A program made the translations under genes and the position numbers. From positions 496,001-560,000 of the forward strand of contig NZ_AKIZ01000016.1 of assembly GCF_000282595.1 (NCBI RefSeq): 64,000 nucleotides of DNA, written 5' to 3'. The notes below the pieces were generated by a model. That model was given only the letters and a program-made list of their open reading frames with translations. It was not told the DNA's origin and did no database searches. Numbering within the stretch: position 1 is the stretch's first letter; each line of letters opens with the position of its first letter. Source of the DNA: Phyllobacterium sp. YR531. Lineage in GTDB: Bacteria; Pseudomonadota; Alphaproteobacteria; Rhizobiales; Rhizobiaceae. Below are positions 35,690 through 45,815 of this stretch, piece by piece.

Positions 35690-35759
35690 TTCATGTTTTT
35701 GAATCGTCAGTCATGACGTTGCATGAACACTCCAGATTTGAACCTCGAAAGGAAATGCC

Positions 35760-36398
35760 ATGAGCGAAGCATACGAGCTCAAGGCCGAGGCGCGCGAACG
35801 GGTCGGTAAGGGGTCCGCCCGAGAAATTCGCCGCAACGGTAAAGTGCCAGCAGTCATCTATGGTGACAAAAAGGCGCCAATCTCGATTACCCTAGACTAT
35901 AAGACGCTGTACTATAAAATCCACGGCGGCGGTTTCAAGACGACTATTGCCAACATCATTCTTGATGGCAAGTCGATCCAGGTCCTGCCAAAGGATTACC
36001 AGCTTGATCCAGTTAGCGACAAGCCAGTGCATGTCGACTTCCTACGCGTATCGGCCAAGTCGGTCGTGAACGTGCATGTACCGATTCACTTCCTCAATGA
36101 AGAGCTTTCGCCCGGCATCAAGCGCGGCGGAGTTCTCAATATCGTTCGTCACGACGTTGAGCTTCATGCTCCAGCCAATGCCATTCCGGAAGCGATCGAA
36201 ATCGATCTGACCGGCAAGGTTATCGGCGACTCGATCCACATTTCCGCAGTTACCCTGCCAAAGGGCGTAACGTCGGTTATTCAGGATCGTGACTTCACCA
36301 TTGCTACCATTGCTGCTCCTGCCGTTCTCGCTGATGAAGACGAGACAACAGAAGTTGCAGTTGAAAGCACTGAAGCAGAAGAAAAAGAAGGCGAATAA
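35760..36398 (+). CDS. rplY: 50S ribosomal protein L25 / general stress protein Ctc
   Basis: 212 residues: the L25 domain, which binds 5S rRNA, is at 1-95 ([25 protein letters not shown]), followed by the TL5/Ctc C-terminal domain (about 96-185), and an acidic tail of about 25 residues ([18 protein letters not shown]). The short E. coli L25 has no C-terminal domain. It has its own promoter and structured leader, and continues into pth 24 bases on. Confidence 0.95.
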   Translation: MSEAYELKAEARERVGKGSAREIRRNGKVPAVIYGDKKAPISITLDYKTLYYKIHGGGFKTTIANIILDGKSIQVLPKDYQLDPVSDKPVHVDFLRVSAKSVVNVHVPIHFLNEELSPGIKRGGVLNIVRHDVELHAPANAIPEAIEIDLTGKVIGDSIHISAVTLPKGVTSVIQDRDFTIATIAAPAVLADEDETTEVAVESTEAEEKEGE

Positions 36399-36422
36399 TC
36401 GCCTTTACGGGGAGTTGGTCGC

Positions 36423-37142
36423 GTGCTGCTTATTGCAGGTCTTGGCAATCCCGGCTCCCAATATGCCTCCAACAGGCATAATATCGGTTTTATGGCGGCG
36501 GATGAAATACACCGCCGCCATAACTTTTCACCTTGGACCAAAAAGTTTCAGGCCCTCATATCCGACGGGCTGATTGGTGGTGAAAAAGTCCTCCTGATAA
36601 AACCCCAGACCTTCATGAATCTCTCTGGCCAATCGGTTGGAGAAGCCATGCGCTTTCACAAGATTGCTCTTGGCGATCTCGCCGTCATCTACGATGAGCT
36701 GGACCTTGCTTCGGGCAAGGTACGTGTGAAGACCGGTGGTGGATCAGGCGGACATAATGGCATAAAATCGATCGACGCCCATGTCGGCAAGGATTACCGC
36801 CGTATTCGCATCGGCATTGATCATCCGGGCATCAAGGAACTGGTCACGCATCATGTGCTTGGCAATTTTGCCAAATCGGATGCCGAATGGCTTGAACCCG
36901 TGCTTGATGCCATAGCCGCAAATGCCGACTACATCGTCAAAAAGGACGATGCTGGCTTCATGAACCGTGTAGCTTTGGCAACCGGTGGGCGGGCAGAAAA
37001 AGCTCCGGCTGAAAAGCCTGTTGCAAAACCGGCCGGGCAAAGCCATATCCGGCAGGCGCGGACTCAAAAGCCTGCAGTTAACATTCCAAAATCCGGCCCC
37101 ATGGCCGATATGCTGAACAAGCTGTTTGGCAAAAAAGAATAA
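36423..37142 (+). CDS. pth: Peptidyl-tRNA hydrolase
   Basis: 239 residues from a GTG start with GGGGAG upstream. It frees tRNA from peptidyl-tRNAs dropped by ribosomes. Catalytic residues: Asn in LGNPGSQY, His in SNRHNIGF and Asp in VIYDELDL. The core is about 190 residues; the rest is a Lys/Pro/Ala-rich tail ending in LNKLFGKKE, typical of the rhizobial form. Sits in the prs-rplY-pth-ychF block, 12 bases before ychF. Confidence 0.95.
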   Translation: MLLIAGLGNPGSQYASNRHNIGFMAADEIHRRHNFSPWTKKFQALISDGLIGGEKVLLIKPQTFMNLSGQSVGEAMRFHKIALGDLAVIYDELDLASGKVRVKTGGGSGGHNGIKSIDAHVGKDYRRIRIGIDHPGIKELVTHHVLGNFAKSDAEWLEPVLDAIAANADYIVKKDDAGFMNRVALATGGRAEKAPAEKPVAKPAGQSHIRQARTQKPAVNIPKSGPMADMLNKLFGKKE

Positions 37143-37154
37143 GGATCGCACATT

Positions 37155-38258
37155 ATGGGTTTCAAATGCGGCATTGTTGGCCTGCCGAATGTTGGCAAAT
37201 CAACGCTTTTCAACGCACTGACAAAGACCGCTGCTGCCCAGGCTGCGAACTATCCCTTCTGCACAATTGAACCAAATACAGGTGAGGTTGCTGTTCCGGA
37301 CCCTCGCCTGCAGGCCATTGCCAAGATTGGCAAATCCGCCAATATCGTGCCGACACGTATCAGCTTTGTGGATATTGCGGGTCTGGTACGCGGCGCATCG
37401 AAAGGTGAAGGTCTCGGCAATCAGTTCCTTGCCAACATCCGCGAAGTCGATGCAGTTGTGCACGTGCTTCGCTGTTTCGAAGACGATGATATTACCCATG
37501 TTGAAGGGCGTATTGATCCTGCCTCTGACGCCGAGACCGTGGAAACGGAACTGATGCTGTCGGATCTTGAAAGTCTTGAGCGCCGCATTGTGCAATTCCG
37601 CAAGCGTGCAAGCAGCAAGGATAAGGAAGCGCTGACCCTCCTGCCTGTCATGGAAGAAGCCCTCGCGCTGCTGCAGGACGGCAAGCCTGTGCGTTTCATG
37701 CTCAATGGCATTTCCGCTGAAGAACTCGAAATATTGCAAGGCTTGAATCTTCTGACTTCCAAACCTGTGCTCTATGTTTGCAACGTTGCTGAGGACGACG
37801 CGGCAACAGGCAATGAGCATACGGAAGCTGTCGAAGAAATGGCCACCGCACAGGGCGCGGAAACTGTGATCATCTCGGCTGCCATTGAGGCAGAGGTAGC
37901 TCAGCTGCCCGAGGAAGAGGCCAAAGAATATCTGGACGCCATGAATCTTGATGAGCCGGGACTGGATCGCCTTATCCGGGCCGGATACAAGCTTTTGCAT
38001 CTCATTACCTATTTCACGGTCGGACCGAAGGAAGCGCGTGCGTGGACCGTTGAGCGTGGTTCAAAAGCTCCGCAAGCTGCGGGTGTTATCCACACGGATT
38101 TCGAACGCGGCTTTATTCGCGCGCAGACCATCGCCTATAATGATTATGTCACGCTTGGCGGCGAAGTTGCTGCCAAGGAAGCAGGCAAAGCCCGCGACGA
38201 AGGCAAGGAATATATCGTACAGGACGGCGATATCATGCTGTTCCGCTTCAACACATAA
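37155..38258 (+). CDS. ychF: Obg-like ATPase YchF
   Basis: 367 residues. P-loop [14 protein letters not shown] at 8-21, G3 DIAGLV, and the G4 position is not NKxD, as expected for the ATP-binding YchF clade. A coiled-coil arm follows, then a TGS domain ([17 protein letters not shown], about 280-365). Ribosome- and stress-linked. It ends the prs block; the two MaoC genes follow nine bases later on the same strand. Confidence 0.95.
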   Translation: MGFKCGIVGLPNVGKSTLFNALTKTAAAQAANYPFCTIEPNTGEVAVPDPRLQAIAKIGKSANIVPTRISFVDIAGLVRGASKGEGLGNQFLANIREVDAVVHVLRCFEDDDITHVEGRIDPASDAETVETELMLSDLESLERRIVQFRKRASSKDKEALTLLPVMEEALALLQDGKPVRFMLNGISAEELEILQGLNLLTSKPVLYVCNVAEDDAATGNEHTEAVEEMATAQGAETVIISAAIEAEVAQLPEEEAKEYLDAMNLDEPGLDRLIRAGYKLLHLITYFTVGPKEARAWTVERGSKAPQAAGVIHTDFERGFIRAQTIAYNDYVTLGGEVAAKEAGKARDEGKEYIVQDGDIMLFRFNT

Positions 38259-38267
38259 GAGGCAGTA

Positions 38268-38729
38268 ATGAGCGAACCCCGCTACGCTTTCGAGGATCTT
38301 GCGGTTGGCAGCGAATGGTCACTGGGTTCGAAAAAGGTCGAGGCCAGCGAAATCATTGATTTTGCCAGCCAGTTCGATCCACAGCCTTTTCATCTGGATG
38401 AAGCGGCAGGTAAAGCCAGTATTCTCGGCGGACTGGCTGCCTCAGGCTGGCACACTGTTTCGATGTTCATGCGCATGATGTGTGATGCCTATTTGCTCGA
38501 CTCTACTTCGCAAGGAGCACCAGGGATCGATTATGCCCGGTGGCGTGCTCCCGTGCTTGCTGGCGATACGCTGACGGGCAAAACAACTGTGATCGAAAGC
38601 CGCGTATCCAAATCCAAACCATCGCTTGGATTTGTGGTTCTACGCCATGAGATTTTCAATCAGGACGGCGTGCTGGTTTGTGATCTGCAAAATACCGGCA
38701 TGTTCTCCTTGCGGGAGCCGGCGGCATGA
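38268..38729 (+). CDS. MaoC-family dehydratase (first of pair)
   Basis: 153 residues, hot-dog fold. The hydratase Asp-His motif is FDPQPFHLDEA at about residues 39-49, followed by LGGLAASGWHTVSMFMRM. This matches MaoC-like enoyl-CoA hydratases that act on (R)-3-hydroxyacyl-CoA. It overlaps the next, related gene by four bases, so the two subunits probably form a heteromer. The substrate is unknown. Confidence 0.87.
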   Translation: MSEPRYAFEDLAVGSEWSLGSKKVEASEIIDFASQFDPQPFHLDEAAGKASILGGLAASGWHTVSMFMRMMCDAYLLDSTSQGAPGIDYARWRAPVLAGDTLTGKTTVIESRVSKSKPSLGFVVLRHEIFNQDGVLVCDLQNTGMFSLREPAA

Positions 38730-39202
38730 AGAGCAATGATATTGAAGCGCACATCGGCGTCGAGATTGAACTTGGCAGCCATACGTTCAGCGCTGATGAA
38801 ATTATTACTTTCGCCAAGAAGTATGACCCGCAGCGCTTCCACGTTGATCCCGAAGCTGCAAAGCAAAGCAATTTCGGCGCACTCTGCGCCTCCGGTTGGC
38901 ATACCACCGCGATCTGGATGCGGCTCAATGTGGAAAGCATGAAAGTCGTTATCAAAGACGCGATGAAGCGCGGAGAACACCCCCCGCAGTTCGGCCCCTC
39001 ACCCGGTTTCGAAAACCTCAAATGGCTGAAACCTGTCTATGCCGGAGATACAATCCGCTTCACACGGACAGTGAATAGTATCCGAACACTCCAATCTCGT
39101 CCGGGCTGGTCAATGATGCAAATGTCTTCTGCCGCGTACAATCAGAATGGCGATCGCGTCATGGAATTTGATAGCGCTGCGCTAATTGCGCTGCCCAATT
39201 AA
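38726..39202 (+). CDS. MaoC-family dehydratase (second of pair)
   Basis: 158 residues, ATGA-coupled to the preceding MaoC gene and clearly related to it. The catalytic Asp-His motif is YDPQRFHVDPEA and the second motif ALCASGWHTTAIWMRL. Both copies keep the catalytic residues, unlike eukaryotic fused forms in which one half is degenerate. Likely partner in one hot-dog complex. Confidence 0.87.
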   Translation: MKSNDIEAHIGVEIELGSHTFSADEIITFAKKYDPQRFHVDPEAAKQSNFGALCASGWHTTAIWMRLNVESMKVVIKDAMKRGEHPPQFGPSPGFENLKWLKPVYAGDTIRFTRTVNSIRTLQSRPGWSMMQMSSAAYNQNGDRVMEFDSAALIALPN

Positions 39203-39312
39203 CCTTGCAACTATAACGAGTTCGACTGTCATCATTTCGCCTGAAATGCTGTGCGATTTACGGCGCTTGTCAGGTGATGTGAGTGTGTACGTTGACGTGC
39301 AGTGGGGGAACT

Positions 39313-40218
39313 TTGAATACAACAAGCCGGTTTCTTTTCTTAAGCGTACTTGCGACAGCGTTTCTGCTGGTCACATATACCATCTCGAGTGTCCAAGCTG
39401 CTGAGGGGCAACCCTATGTCCTCGAAGGGACACAAGTATGGCCGGTTCCAGATCAAATTTCTGGACGCGAATATGAAGTGTTTGTAAGCCTCCCGCCAAA
39501 ATATAATGAGCAAGCCAAACGGCGTTATCCTGTCCTTTATATCACCGATGCCGATTACGGTTTCCCGCTGATCCGCAGTATCACAAAACGTATCAATCTC
39601 GATGGGCCTGTTACTGGCGACTTCATTCTCGTCGGTCTGTCATACGCCAAAGGCGATGACGGTATGACCAGTCGGCGACGGGACTACACGCCTGCACCGC
39701 GTAATGAAGCAAATGCAGCGGCCGCACTTTCCGGTGGCGGTCCTGCATACCAAAAATACCTGCGGAATGCTGTCCTGCCATTTGTCGATGGCAAGTTTCG
39801 CACCGACCCATCCCAGAGACTTTTCATGGGGCATTCGTACGGAGCACTGCTTGGAACACAAATCCTGCTCAGCGAGCCCAGCTTGTTCAACAGTTATATT
39901 CTGGGTAGCCCGTCATACTGGTATGACGATCACATCATGTTCGATCTTGAAAAAGAATATGCAAAATCCAACAGAGACCTATCAGCGAACGTCTTCATGT
40001 ATATGGGTGGTTACGAGACTTTAAAGTCGGGAGATGCCCGTTACAACCGCTCAAAAGATATGGTCAAAGACATGGCGGCTTTCGAAGAGCGGCTTAAATC
40101 ACGCAATTATCCAAACCTGCATGTACAGTCAGTCACTCTTCCGAATGAAAATCATCTCACAGTATTCCCGGCAGGTTTTACCAAAGGGATTATCGAGATG
40201 CTTCCAGCCAAGCGTTGA
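39313..40218 (+). CDS. Secreted alpha/beta-hydrolase esterase (BesA/IroE-like)
   Basis: 301 residues from TTG 39313 with GGGGGAA directly upstream; a GTG at 39283 would put ten uncharged residues before the signal peptide. A signal peptide ends near SSVQA-A. The nucleophile elbow is FMGHSYGALLG, an Asp and the His in NENHLTVFPAG complete the triad. Similar to esterases of the siderophore ester hydrolase group (Esterase D superfamily). Substrate not known; no siderophore gene is adjacent. Confidence 0.8.
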   Translation: MNTTSRFLFLSVLATAFLLVTYTISSVQAAEGQPYVLEGTQVWPVPDQISGREYEVFVSLPPKYNEQAKRRYPVLYITDADYGFPLIRSITKRINLDGPVTGDFILVGLSYAKGDDGMTSRRRDYTPAPRNEANAAAALSGGGPAYQKYLRNAVLPFVDGKFRTDPSQRLFMGHSYGALLGTQILLSEPSLFNSYILGSPSYWYDDHIMFDLEKEYAKSNRDLSANVFMYMGGYETLKSGDARYNRSKDMVKDMAAFEERLKSRNYPNLHVQSVTLPNENHLTVFPAGFTKGIIEMLPAKR

Positions 40219-40222
40219 GTGC

Positions 40223-40768
40223 TCAGTGTCCCTCAAAATCGATAAGTGTTCGCACTTTCACGCCGAGGGCTTCGAGTTTCCTGCGGCCGCCAAGCTCCGG
40301 CAAATCTATGACAAAGCAGGCGGCAACGATATCCGCGCCCAGTTGCTGCAATAGTTTGACGGCTGCTTCAGCCGTGCCGCCGGTCGCTATCAGATCATCC
40401 ACTAGCAAGACTTTTTCGCCGGGCGTAATAGCATCGCGATGCATTTCCATTTCGTCGAGACCATACTCAAGGCTGTAGGCAATACGCACAGTGTCATGCG
40501 GCAGCTTGCCCTTCTTTCGTATGGGCACAAAGCCTGCAGACAGTTGATGCGCCATCGCACCGCCAATTATGAAGCCTCGCGCCTCAATGCCTGCCACCTT
40601 GTCGACTTTGCCACCAGCATAGGGATGCACCAGCTCATCAACTGCACGGCGGAAAGCCCGAGCGTTACCAAGTAGTGTGGTGATATCGCGAAACATCACG
40701 CCTGGCTTGGGGTAATCGGGAATATTGCGAATGGCATCCACCAGCGTTTGCTTCAAGGTTGAATCCAT
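40223..40768 (-). CDS. apt: Adenine phosphoribosyltransferase
   Basis: 181 residues. It salvages adenine to AMP with PRPP. The PRPP loop is [21 protein letters not shown] at about 120-140; the base-binding region [15 protein letters not shown] and the hood [18 protein letters not shown] are present. It lies downstream of petABC on the same strand, separated by a terminator, so it has its own transcription or gets readthrough. Convergent with the esterase gene. Confidence 0.96.
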   Translation of the reverse strand: MDSTLKQTLVDAIRNIPDYPKPGVMFRDITTLLGNARAFRRAVDELVHPYAGGKVDKVAGIEARGFIIGGAMAHQLSAGFVPIRKKGKLPHDTVRIAYSLEYGLDEMEMHRDAITPGEKVLLVDDLIATGGTAEAAVKLLQQLGADIVAACFVIDLPELGGRRKLEALGVKVRTLIDFEGH

Positions 40769-40830
40769 TTTTCATAATTCCTTCGTTTCTTTAGCCATTA
40801 TCAGGCAATCTAGGCGTCTCTTGCCAAAAG

Positions 40831-40849
40831 AAAAGGGCGCAATGCGCCC
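40831..40849 (-). terminator. Terminator of the petABC operon
   Basis: GGGCGC (40835-40840) and GCGCCC (40844-40849) around a three-base loop; on the minus strand it is followed by TTTTCTTTT. It lies 26 bases past the cytochrome c1 stop. Confidence 0.85.
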
Positions 40850-40874
40850 CATTCAAAATCAATGTTTTCGCCAC

Positions 40875-41744
40875 TCAATGTGGAACGTCAGACCAGATCC
40901 TGCGCTTGGCCAGATAGACCAGACCTGCAAACAGAATGAGGAAGATCATGACGCGGAACCCTGTCTTCTTGCGCTCTTCCAGATGTGGCTCTGCGGCCCA
41001 CATGAGAAATGCAGAGATATCCTGCGAATATTGCGACAGAGTGGCAGGCGACCCATCATCATATGTGACCTGACCGTCCTGCAGTGGCTGCGCCATTGCA
41101 AGCGACTTGGCCGCGATGAAATTCGGATTGTAGTGCGTCCCTTCCGGAATCTGCATTCCTTCTGGTGGCGTCTGGCCATACCCGGTCAGCAATGCATGGA
41201 TATAATCCGGTCCGCCTTCCTGATACTGAATCCACGGAGCGAGATCGTACAGGAATTGCGGGAAGCCGCGCTCTACCGAGCGTGCCTTGGCAATCAAGGA
41301 AAAGTCCGGTGGGGCAGCGCCGCCATTGGCGGCAGCAGCTGCCTGCACATTCGGGAATGGTGATGGGAAATGATCCGCTGGAATAGCTTTACGGTTGACG
41401 ATCTCGCCATCAGCATTCGGAGCATCCGGCACTTCATACTCGGCAGCAAAAGCCTTTACCTGAGCTTCACTGTAGCCCAGTTCTTCGAGAGAACGGAAAG
41501 GCACCAGATTCATCGAGTGACAAGCTGAGCATACTTCCTTGTAGATTTTCAATCCGCGCTGAAGCTGTTGCTTGTCGTAGTAGCCGAATGGACCAGCGAA
41601 GGTCCAGTCCATCTGCTCCGGGTGCTTGATCGGGAAGTGTGTTGGCTCTGCGGCGTGGTTGGCTTCTTCAGCAGCGGAAGCGCCACTGAAAGCCAGCACG
41701 GTACCAAGACCGGCAACTGCAAGACCGAGGAGGATTTTTTTCAT
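40875..41744 (-). CDS. petC: Cytochrome c1 of the bc1 complex
   Basis: 289 residues from the ATG at 41744, GAAGGA seven bases upstream. Signal peptide cleaved near GASA-A. Haem is bound covalently at Cys72-Ser-Ala-Cys75-His76; the methionine ligand lies later in the chain. A C-terminal membrane helix (MIFLILFAGLVYLA) anchors it. It passes electrons from the Rieske protein to a soluble or membrane cytochrome c. Third gene of petABC; no fused cytochrome b part is present. Confidence 0.95.
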   Translation of the reverse strand: MKKILLGLAVAGLGTVLAFSGASAAEEANHAAEPTHFPIKHPEQMDWTFAGPFGYYDKQQLQRGLKIYKEVCSACHSMNLVPFRSLEELGYSEAQVKAFAAEYEVPDAPNADGEIVNRKAIPADHFPSPFPNVQAAAAANGGAAPPDFSLIAKARSVERGFPQFLYDLAPWIQYQEGGPDYIHALLTGYGQTPPEGMQIPEGTHYNPNFIAAKSLAMAQPLQDGQVTYDDGSPATLSQYSQDISAFLMWAAEPHLEERKKTGFRVMIFLILFAGLVYLAKRRIWSDVPH

Positions 41745-41764
41745 TGTCGATTCCTTCACGATTC

Positions 41765-43063
41765 TCAGCCCTTTGTCTCAGGAGCGGCAGTTACACCGGC
41801 AGGCGTACCACCACTCTTGGTTTTGGCAAGCACGGCTTCTGTAATCGAATTCGGCAAGCGGCGCGGCGTTTCAATCAAACCAAGCAAAGGCATGATGATG
41901 ATGAAGAAGCCGAAATAGTATGCCGTTCCGATCTGCGAGAAAACGGTATAGAGGCCTTCAGCCGGGCGTGAACCAAGCCAACCGAGAATGATCGCATCAA
42001 TGACGAACAGCCAGAAGAACAACTTGTACCAAGGACGGTAAACAGCCGAACGAACCTTCGACGTATCAAGCCACGGGACCAGGAACAGGATCGCAATCGA
42101 ACCGAACATGGTCAACACGCCACCGAGCTTGGAATCGATTGGCCCGATGTTGAAGGTGATGGCGCGCAGCATCGCGTAGAACGGCAGGAAGTACCATTCA
42201 GGAACAATGTGTGCCGGTGTCTTCAAGGAATCTGCCGGAATGTAGTTGTCAGGATGGCCAAGATAGTTCGGCATGTAGAAGACAAAATAGGCAAAGAGGA
42301 TAAAGAAGATACAAAGACCGAATGCGTCCTTGACGGTTGCATAGGGTGTAAAGGCAACCGTGTCAGTCTTCGACTTTACTTCAATACCAGTTGGATTGGT
42401 CTGTCCCGTTACGTGAAGCGCCCACACATGCAAAACAACAACGCCAGCAATCATGAATGGCAGCAGGTAATGAAGCGAGAAGAAGCGATTAAGCGTGGGG
42501 TTATCGACAGCGAAGCCACCGAGCAAAAGCTCCTGAATCGGCGTACCGATAACGGGAAATGCCGTAAAGAAGCCCGTGATAACGGTTGCACCCCAGAAAG
42601 ACATCTGTCCCCAAGGCAGAACGTAGCCCATGAATGCGGTAGCCATCATCAAAAGCAGGATGATTACGCCGAGTATCCACAAAAGCTCGCGCGGGGCCTT
42701 GTATGAGCCGTAATAGAGACCGCGGAAAATGTGGATGAAAACCGCAAGAAAGAACATTGATGCGCCATTGGAGTGCAGATAGCGCAGCAGCCAGCCGGAG
42801 TTGACATCGCGCATGATCTTTTCAACGGAATTGAACGCGATGCCTGTATCTGCGGCATAGTGCATGGCCAGCACGACGCCTGTGATGATCTGCGAAACCA
42901 GCATGATGGCCAGAATGCCACCAAAAGCATAAGCGTAGTTCAGATTGCGTGGAACCGGATAAGCAACAAAGCTATCATAAAGGAGACGCGGCAACGGAAG
43001 TCGCGCGTCAAACCATTTTTCGATACCGGTGCTGGGCGTATAGGATGAATGTCCACCGCTCAT
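41765..43063 (-). CDS. petB: Cytochrome b of the bc1 complex
   Basis: 432 residues with about eight helices. The haem histidines lie in helices B ([22 protein letters not shown]) and D ([23 protein letters not shown]). The quinol-site motif is PEWY in [12 protein letters not shown]. Catalyses the Q cycle with the Rieske protein and cytochrome c1. Middle gene of the petABC operon, 20 bases on each side. Confidence 0.97.
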   Translation of the reverse strand: MSGGHSSYTPSTGIEKWFDARLPLPRLLYDSFVAYPVPRNLNYAYAFGGILAIMLVSQIITGVVLAMHYAADTGIAFNSVEKIMRDVNSGWLLRYLHSNGASMFFLAVFIHIFRGLYYGSYKAPRELLWILGVIILLLMMATAFMGYVLPWGQMSFWGATVITGFFTAFPVIGTPIQELLLGGFAVDNPTLNRFFSLHYLLPFMIAGVVVLHVWALHVTGQTNPTGIEVKSKTDTVAFTPYATVKDAFGLCIFFILFAYFVFYMPNYLGHPDNYIPADSLKTPAHIVPEWYFLPFYAMLRAITFNIGPIDSKLGGVLTMFGSIAILFLVPWLDTSKVRSAVYRPWYKLFFWLFVIDAIILGWLGSRPAEGLYTVFSQIGTAYYFGFFIIIMPLLGLIETPRRLPNSITEAVLAKTKSGGTPAGVTAAPETKG

Positions 43064-43083
43064 GTCGTGTCTCCCCCTAAACC

Positions 43084-43647
43084 TTAGCCGATTTTGATAA
43101 CGGTGTCGGAAATGAATGATAGTGGCGGAACTGGCAGGTTCTCTGGTGCAGGTCCCTTACGGATGCGTCCGGCCGTGTCATAATGCGAACCATGGCATGG
43201 GCAGAACCAGCCACCGAAATCGCCCTGCTGACCAAGTGGAATACAGCCGAGATGCGTGCAAACGCCCACCATCACCAGCCAGTTTTCCTTTTCCTTGACC
43301 GCTGTACGATCGGCGTCAGTTGCCTGCGCGTCACTAGGCAGATTGGCGTTGCGCGCAATCGGATCCTTGAGTTCGCTTAGCTCTACAGCCTTGGCTTCCT
43401 CAACTTCCTTTGGCGTACGGTTGCGAATGAATATCGGCTTGCCGCGCCACTTTACTGTCAGCGACATGCCCGGAGTAAGGGCCGAAACATCAACTTCAAT
43501 GGACGAGACTGCCAGCGTGGATGCATCCGGGCGCATCTGATCGATAAAGGGCCAAGCAAAGGCGCCAACACCGACCGCACCGGCCATACCTGTCGCAATA
43601 TAGAGGAAGTCACGCCGTGTCGGCTCGGTCGTATCGTGTGCGCTCAC
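43084..43647 (-). CDS. petA: Rieske iron-sulfur subunit of the bc1 complex
   Basis: 187 residues, GTG start. Tat-type N-terminal anchor ([11 protein letters not shown]). The cluster ligands are Cys130-x-His132 in VCTHLGC and Cys149-x-x-His152 in CPCHGS, and Cys135/Cys151 make the disulfide. The first gene of petABC; its promoter lies in the 185 bases before the ABC exporter end, where I found no convincing -35/-10 pair. Confidence 0.96.
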   Translation of the reverse strand: MSAHDTTEPTRRDFLYIATGMAGAVGVGAFAWPFIDQMRPDASTLAVSSIEVDVSALTPGMSLTVKWRGKPIFIRNRTPKEVEEAKAVELSELKDPIARNANLPSDAQATDADRTAVKEKENWLVMVGVCTHLGCIPLGQQGDFGGWFCPCHGSHYDTAGRIRKGPAPENLPVPPLSFISDTVIKIG

Positions 43648-43832
43648 GGGGCCTGGTCCTTTCCGAATAACAACGCAGCTGAAGCCCCCGCTCTATCAAC
43701 AATAGCAGATTGGCCCACTAGAATGAGCCACGCGGAATCCCCAACATATCGGGTGGTTTCTAAGCGTGTCGCAGGGCCTTGTCCAGCCTGACAGAGCCAC
43801 AAGGGCAGGATGTCGCAGGGATAACCGCAGGC

Positions 43833-45683
43833 CTAGTCGTGGGCAATAAACCCGCCGGACTGACGCGCCCAAAGGCTGGCATAAATGCCATTGGCTGCAA
43901 TAAGTTGGTCGTGCGTCCCGGTTTCGACAATGCGCCCCTCATCCATCACCACCAGACGGTCAAGCGCTGCGATGGTGGAAAGCCTGTGGGCGATGGCAAT
44001 TACGGTCTTGCCATGCATCAATTGATAGAGGTTGTCCTGTATGGCTGCCTCTACTTCGGAATCGAGGGCGGATGTCGCTTCATCCAGAACCAGAATAGGC
44101 GCATCTTTCAGCATAACCCGTGCAATAGCGATACGTTGGCGCTGTCCACCGGAGAGTTTGACGCCCCGCTCACCCACATGCGCATTCAGGCCCTTCCTGC
44201 CTTTCGGATCACTCAAACCATCTATGAATGTGTCGGCCTGCGCATTTTTTACCGCTGCACTCATCTGTGCTTCGGTAGCATCGGGTCGCCCGTAAAGGAT
44301 ATTTTCCCGAACTGACCTGTGAAGAAGCGAGGTATCCTGTGTGACCATTCCAATACTGGCGCGCAGGGAGTCTTGCATGACCGTTGCGATATTCTGACCA
44401 TCGATCGAAATCGTACCACCTTCAAGATCATAGAAACGTAGTAGCAGATTAACGAGCGTGGATTTTCCTGCTCCAGAGCGACCGACCAATCCGATCTTTT
44501 CGCCAGGTTGAATGGATAACGACAAATCATCAATGACGACTTTGGCACTGTCATAATGAAACCGGATATTCTCGAATTTTATCGCCCCACGCGGAACTGC
44601 AAGCTCTGCCGCACTCGGAGCATCTACTACCGTAACTGGCTTCGCCAGCATTTCCATGGAATTTTGAATAGTGCCGTAATTGCGCAGCAAGCCGTTGAGA
44701 TTTGCCATCATCCGGATCAACAACATGCTCAATCGCAGCACGAGACCAAGAGTGAAAGCCACTTCACCGGATGAAATTTCACCAGCCAGCCACAGATCAA
44801 TCGAAACATAGGCCACCGTGCAAATCATGACACCACTGGTAGACGCCAAGGAGATACGGATGCCGCTCAAGCCCCGTGTAAGCGTCGTGATGGCATGCAG
44901 CCAGCGATCCATGCCCTGACGGATATAGGCATCGTCGCGGCTCGCCGTACCGAATAATTTCAATGTCTGGATATTGCTATAGCCATCTACAAGCTGCCCC
45001 ATGGCAACGGAACTGCTCTCGGCTGTTTCGCGTGCAGCACGGCGCACACGCGGCAGAAAATAACGCGCGGTCAGACCGAAGACGCCAAGCCAGATAATAA
45101 CGACAGATGCCAGACGCCAATCCAGTCGACCAATGAGAAAGAGTGTTGTCGCGCAATAGACCAGACTGAACCAAACAGCCTGCAGCAAGGTGACCATGAA
45201 GTCACCCAGCGCCTGACCTGTCGCCCATACTTTGGTGACGATACGGCCGGAAAAATCATTCTGAAAGAATGACAGGCTCTGGCGATAGACAATGCTGTGG
45301 GCCTGCCACCGGACCAGATTGTTGAAACCCGGGACAATCGCCTGTTCTTCAACCAGTGCCGCCAGTGAGAGGACCAAAGTGCGTCCTACAAAGACTGCCA
45401 GCAACATCAGGAGCAACGCTACACCGTGGCGATCCATCAGACCGCTCCAGCCCTCAATACGATCCGTTGACGACAGGATGTCGATGATCTTGCCGACGAA
45501 CCAGAAGAGCCCTGCTTCGAAAAAAGCGATAAGCCCTCCACAGACCAGCATGGCGAGGAAAACATATTTCTGCTGACGGACATAGAACCACATGAACGCC
45601 AATGTGCGGTTCGGCACCCCATCGGAAGGAGCTTTGGCGTAGGGATCAACCCAGCTTTCGAAAAATGAGAACAGGCGTTTCAT
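43833..45683 (-). CDS. ABC exporter (fused permease-ATPase), second of tandem pair
   Basis: 616 residues. Six helices in the first ~330 residues, then an ATP-binding domain: Walker A GLVGRSGAGKSTL, signature LSGGQRQRIA, Walker B ILVLDEATSALD, H-loop AIAHRLSTI. Type IV exporter of the MsbA/multidrug class. A start at 45683 is preferred. Both motifs match the consensus, so it can hydrolyse ATP. 133 bases separate it from the related gene upstream; the two may form a heterodimer or be duplicates. Substrate unknown. Confidence 0.92.
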   Translation of the reverse strand: MKRLFSFFESWVDPYAKAPSDGVPNRTLAFMWFYVRQQKYVFLAMLVCGGLIAFFEAGLFWFVGKIIDILSSTDRIEGWSGLMDRHGVALLLMLLAVFVGRTLVLSLAALVEEQAIVPGFNNLVRWQAHSIVYRQSLSFFQNDFSGRIVTKVWATGQALGDFMVTLLQAVWFSLVYCATTLFLIGRLDWRLASVVIIWLGVFGLTARYFLPRVRRAARETAESSSVAMGQLVDGYSNIQTLKLFGTASRDDAYIRQGMDRWLHAITTLTRGLSGIRISLASTSGVMICTVAYVSIDLWLAGEISSGEVAFTLGLVLRLSMLLIRMMANLNGLLRNYGTIQNSMEMLAKPVTVVDAPSAAELAVPRGAIKFENIRFHYDSAKVVIDDLSLSIQPGEKIGLVGRSGAGKSTLVNLLLRFYDLEGGTISIDGQNIATVMQDSLRASIGMVTQDTSLLHRSVRENILYGRPDATEAQMSAAVKNAQADTFIDGLSDPKGRKGLNAHVGERGVKLSGGQRQRIAIARVMLKDAPILVLDEATSALDSEVEAAIQDNLYQLMHGKTVIAIAHRLSTIAALDRLVVMDEGRIVETGTHDQLIAANGIYASLWARQSGGFIAHD

Positions 45684-45815
45684 GCAAACCACATCGCTGG
45701 GAATATCCTTGTGGCTTGTTAAACCATGACGGGCGCAGCCATATCACGACTGGCTGAACACTTTCCGGTGAGTCCCGCCAGCCGTCAAATTAAACTTGGT
45801 TCATATTGCTGTCTG

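Noticed and set aside
37200-38000. 266-codon minus-strand frame
   Set aside because: Shadow of ychF, whose GTPase motifs are complete; no ribosome site.
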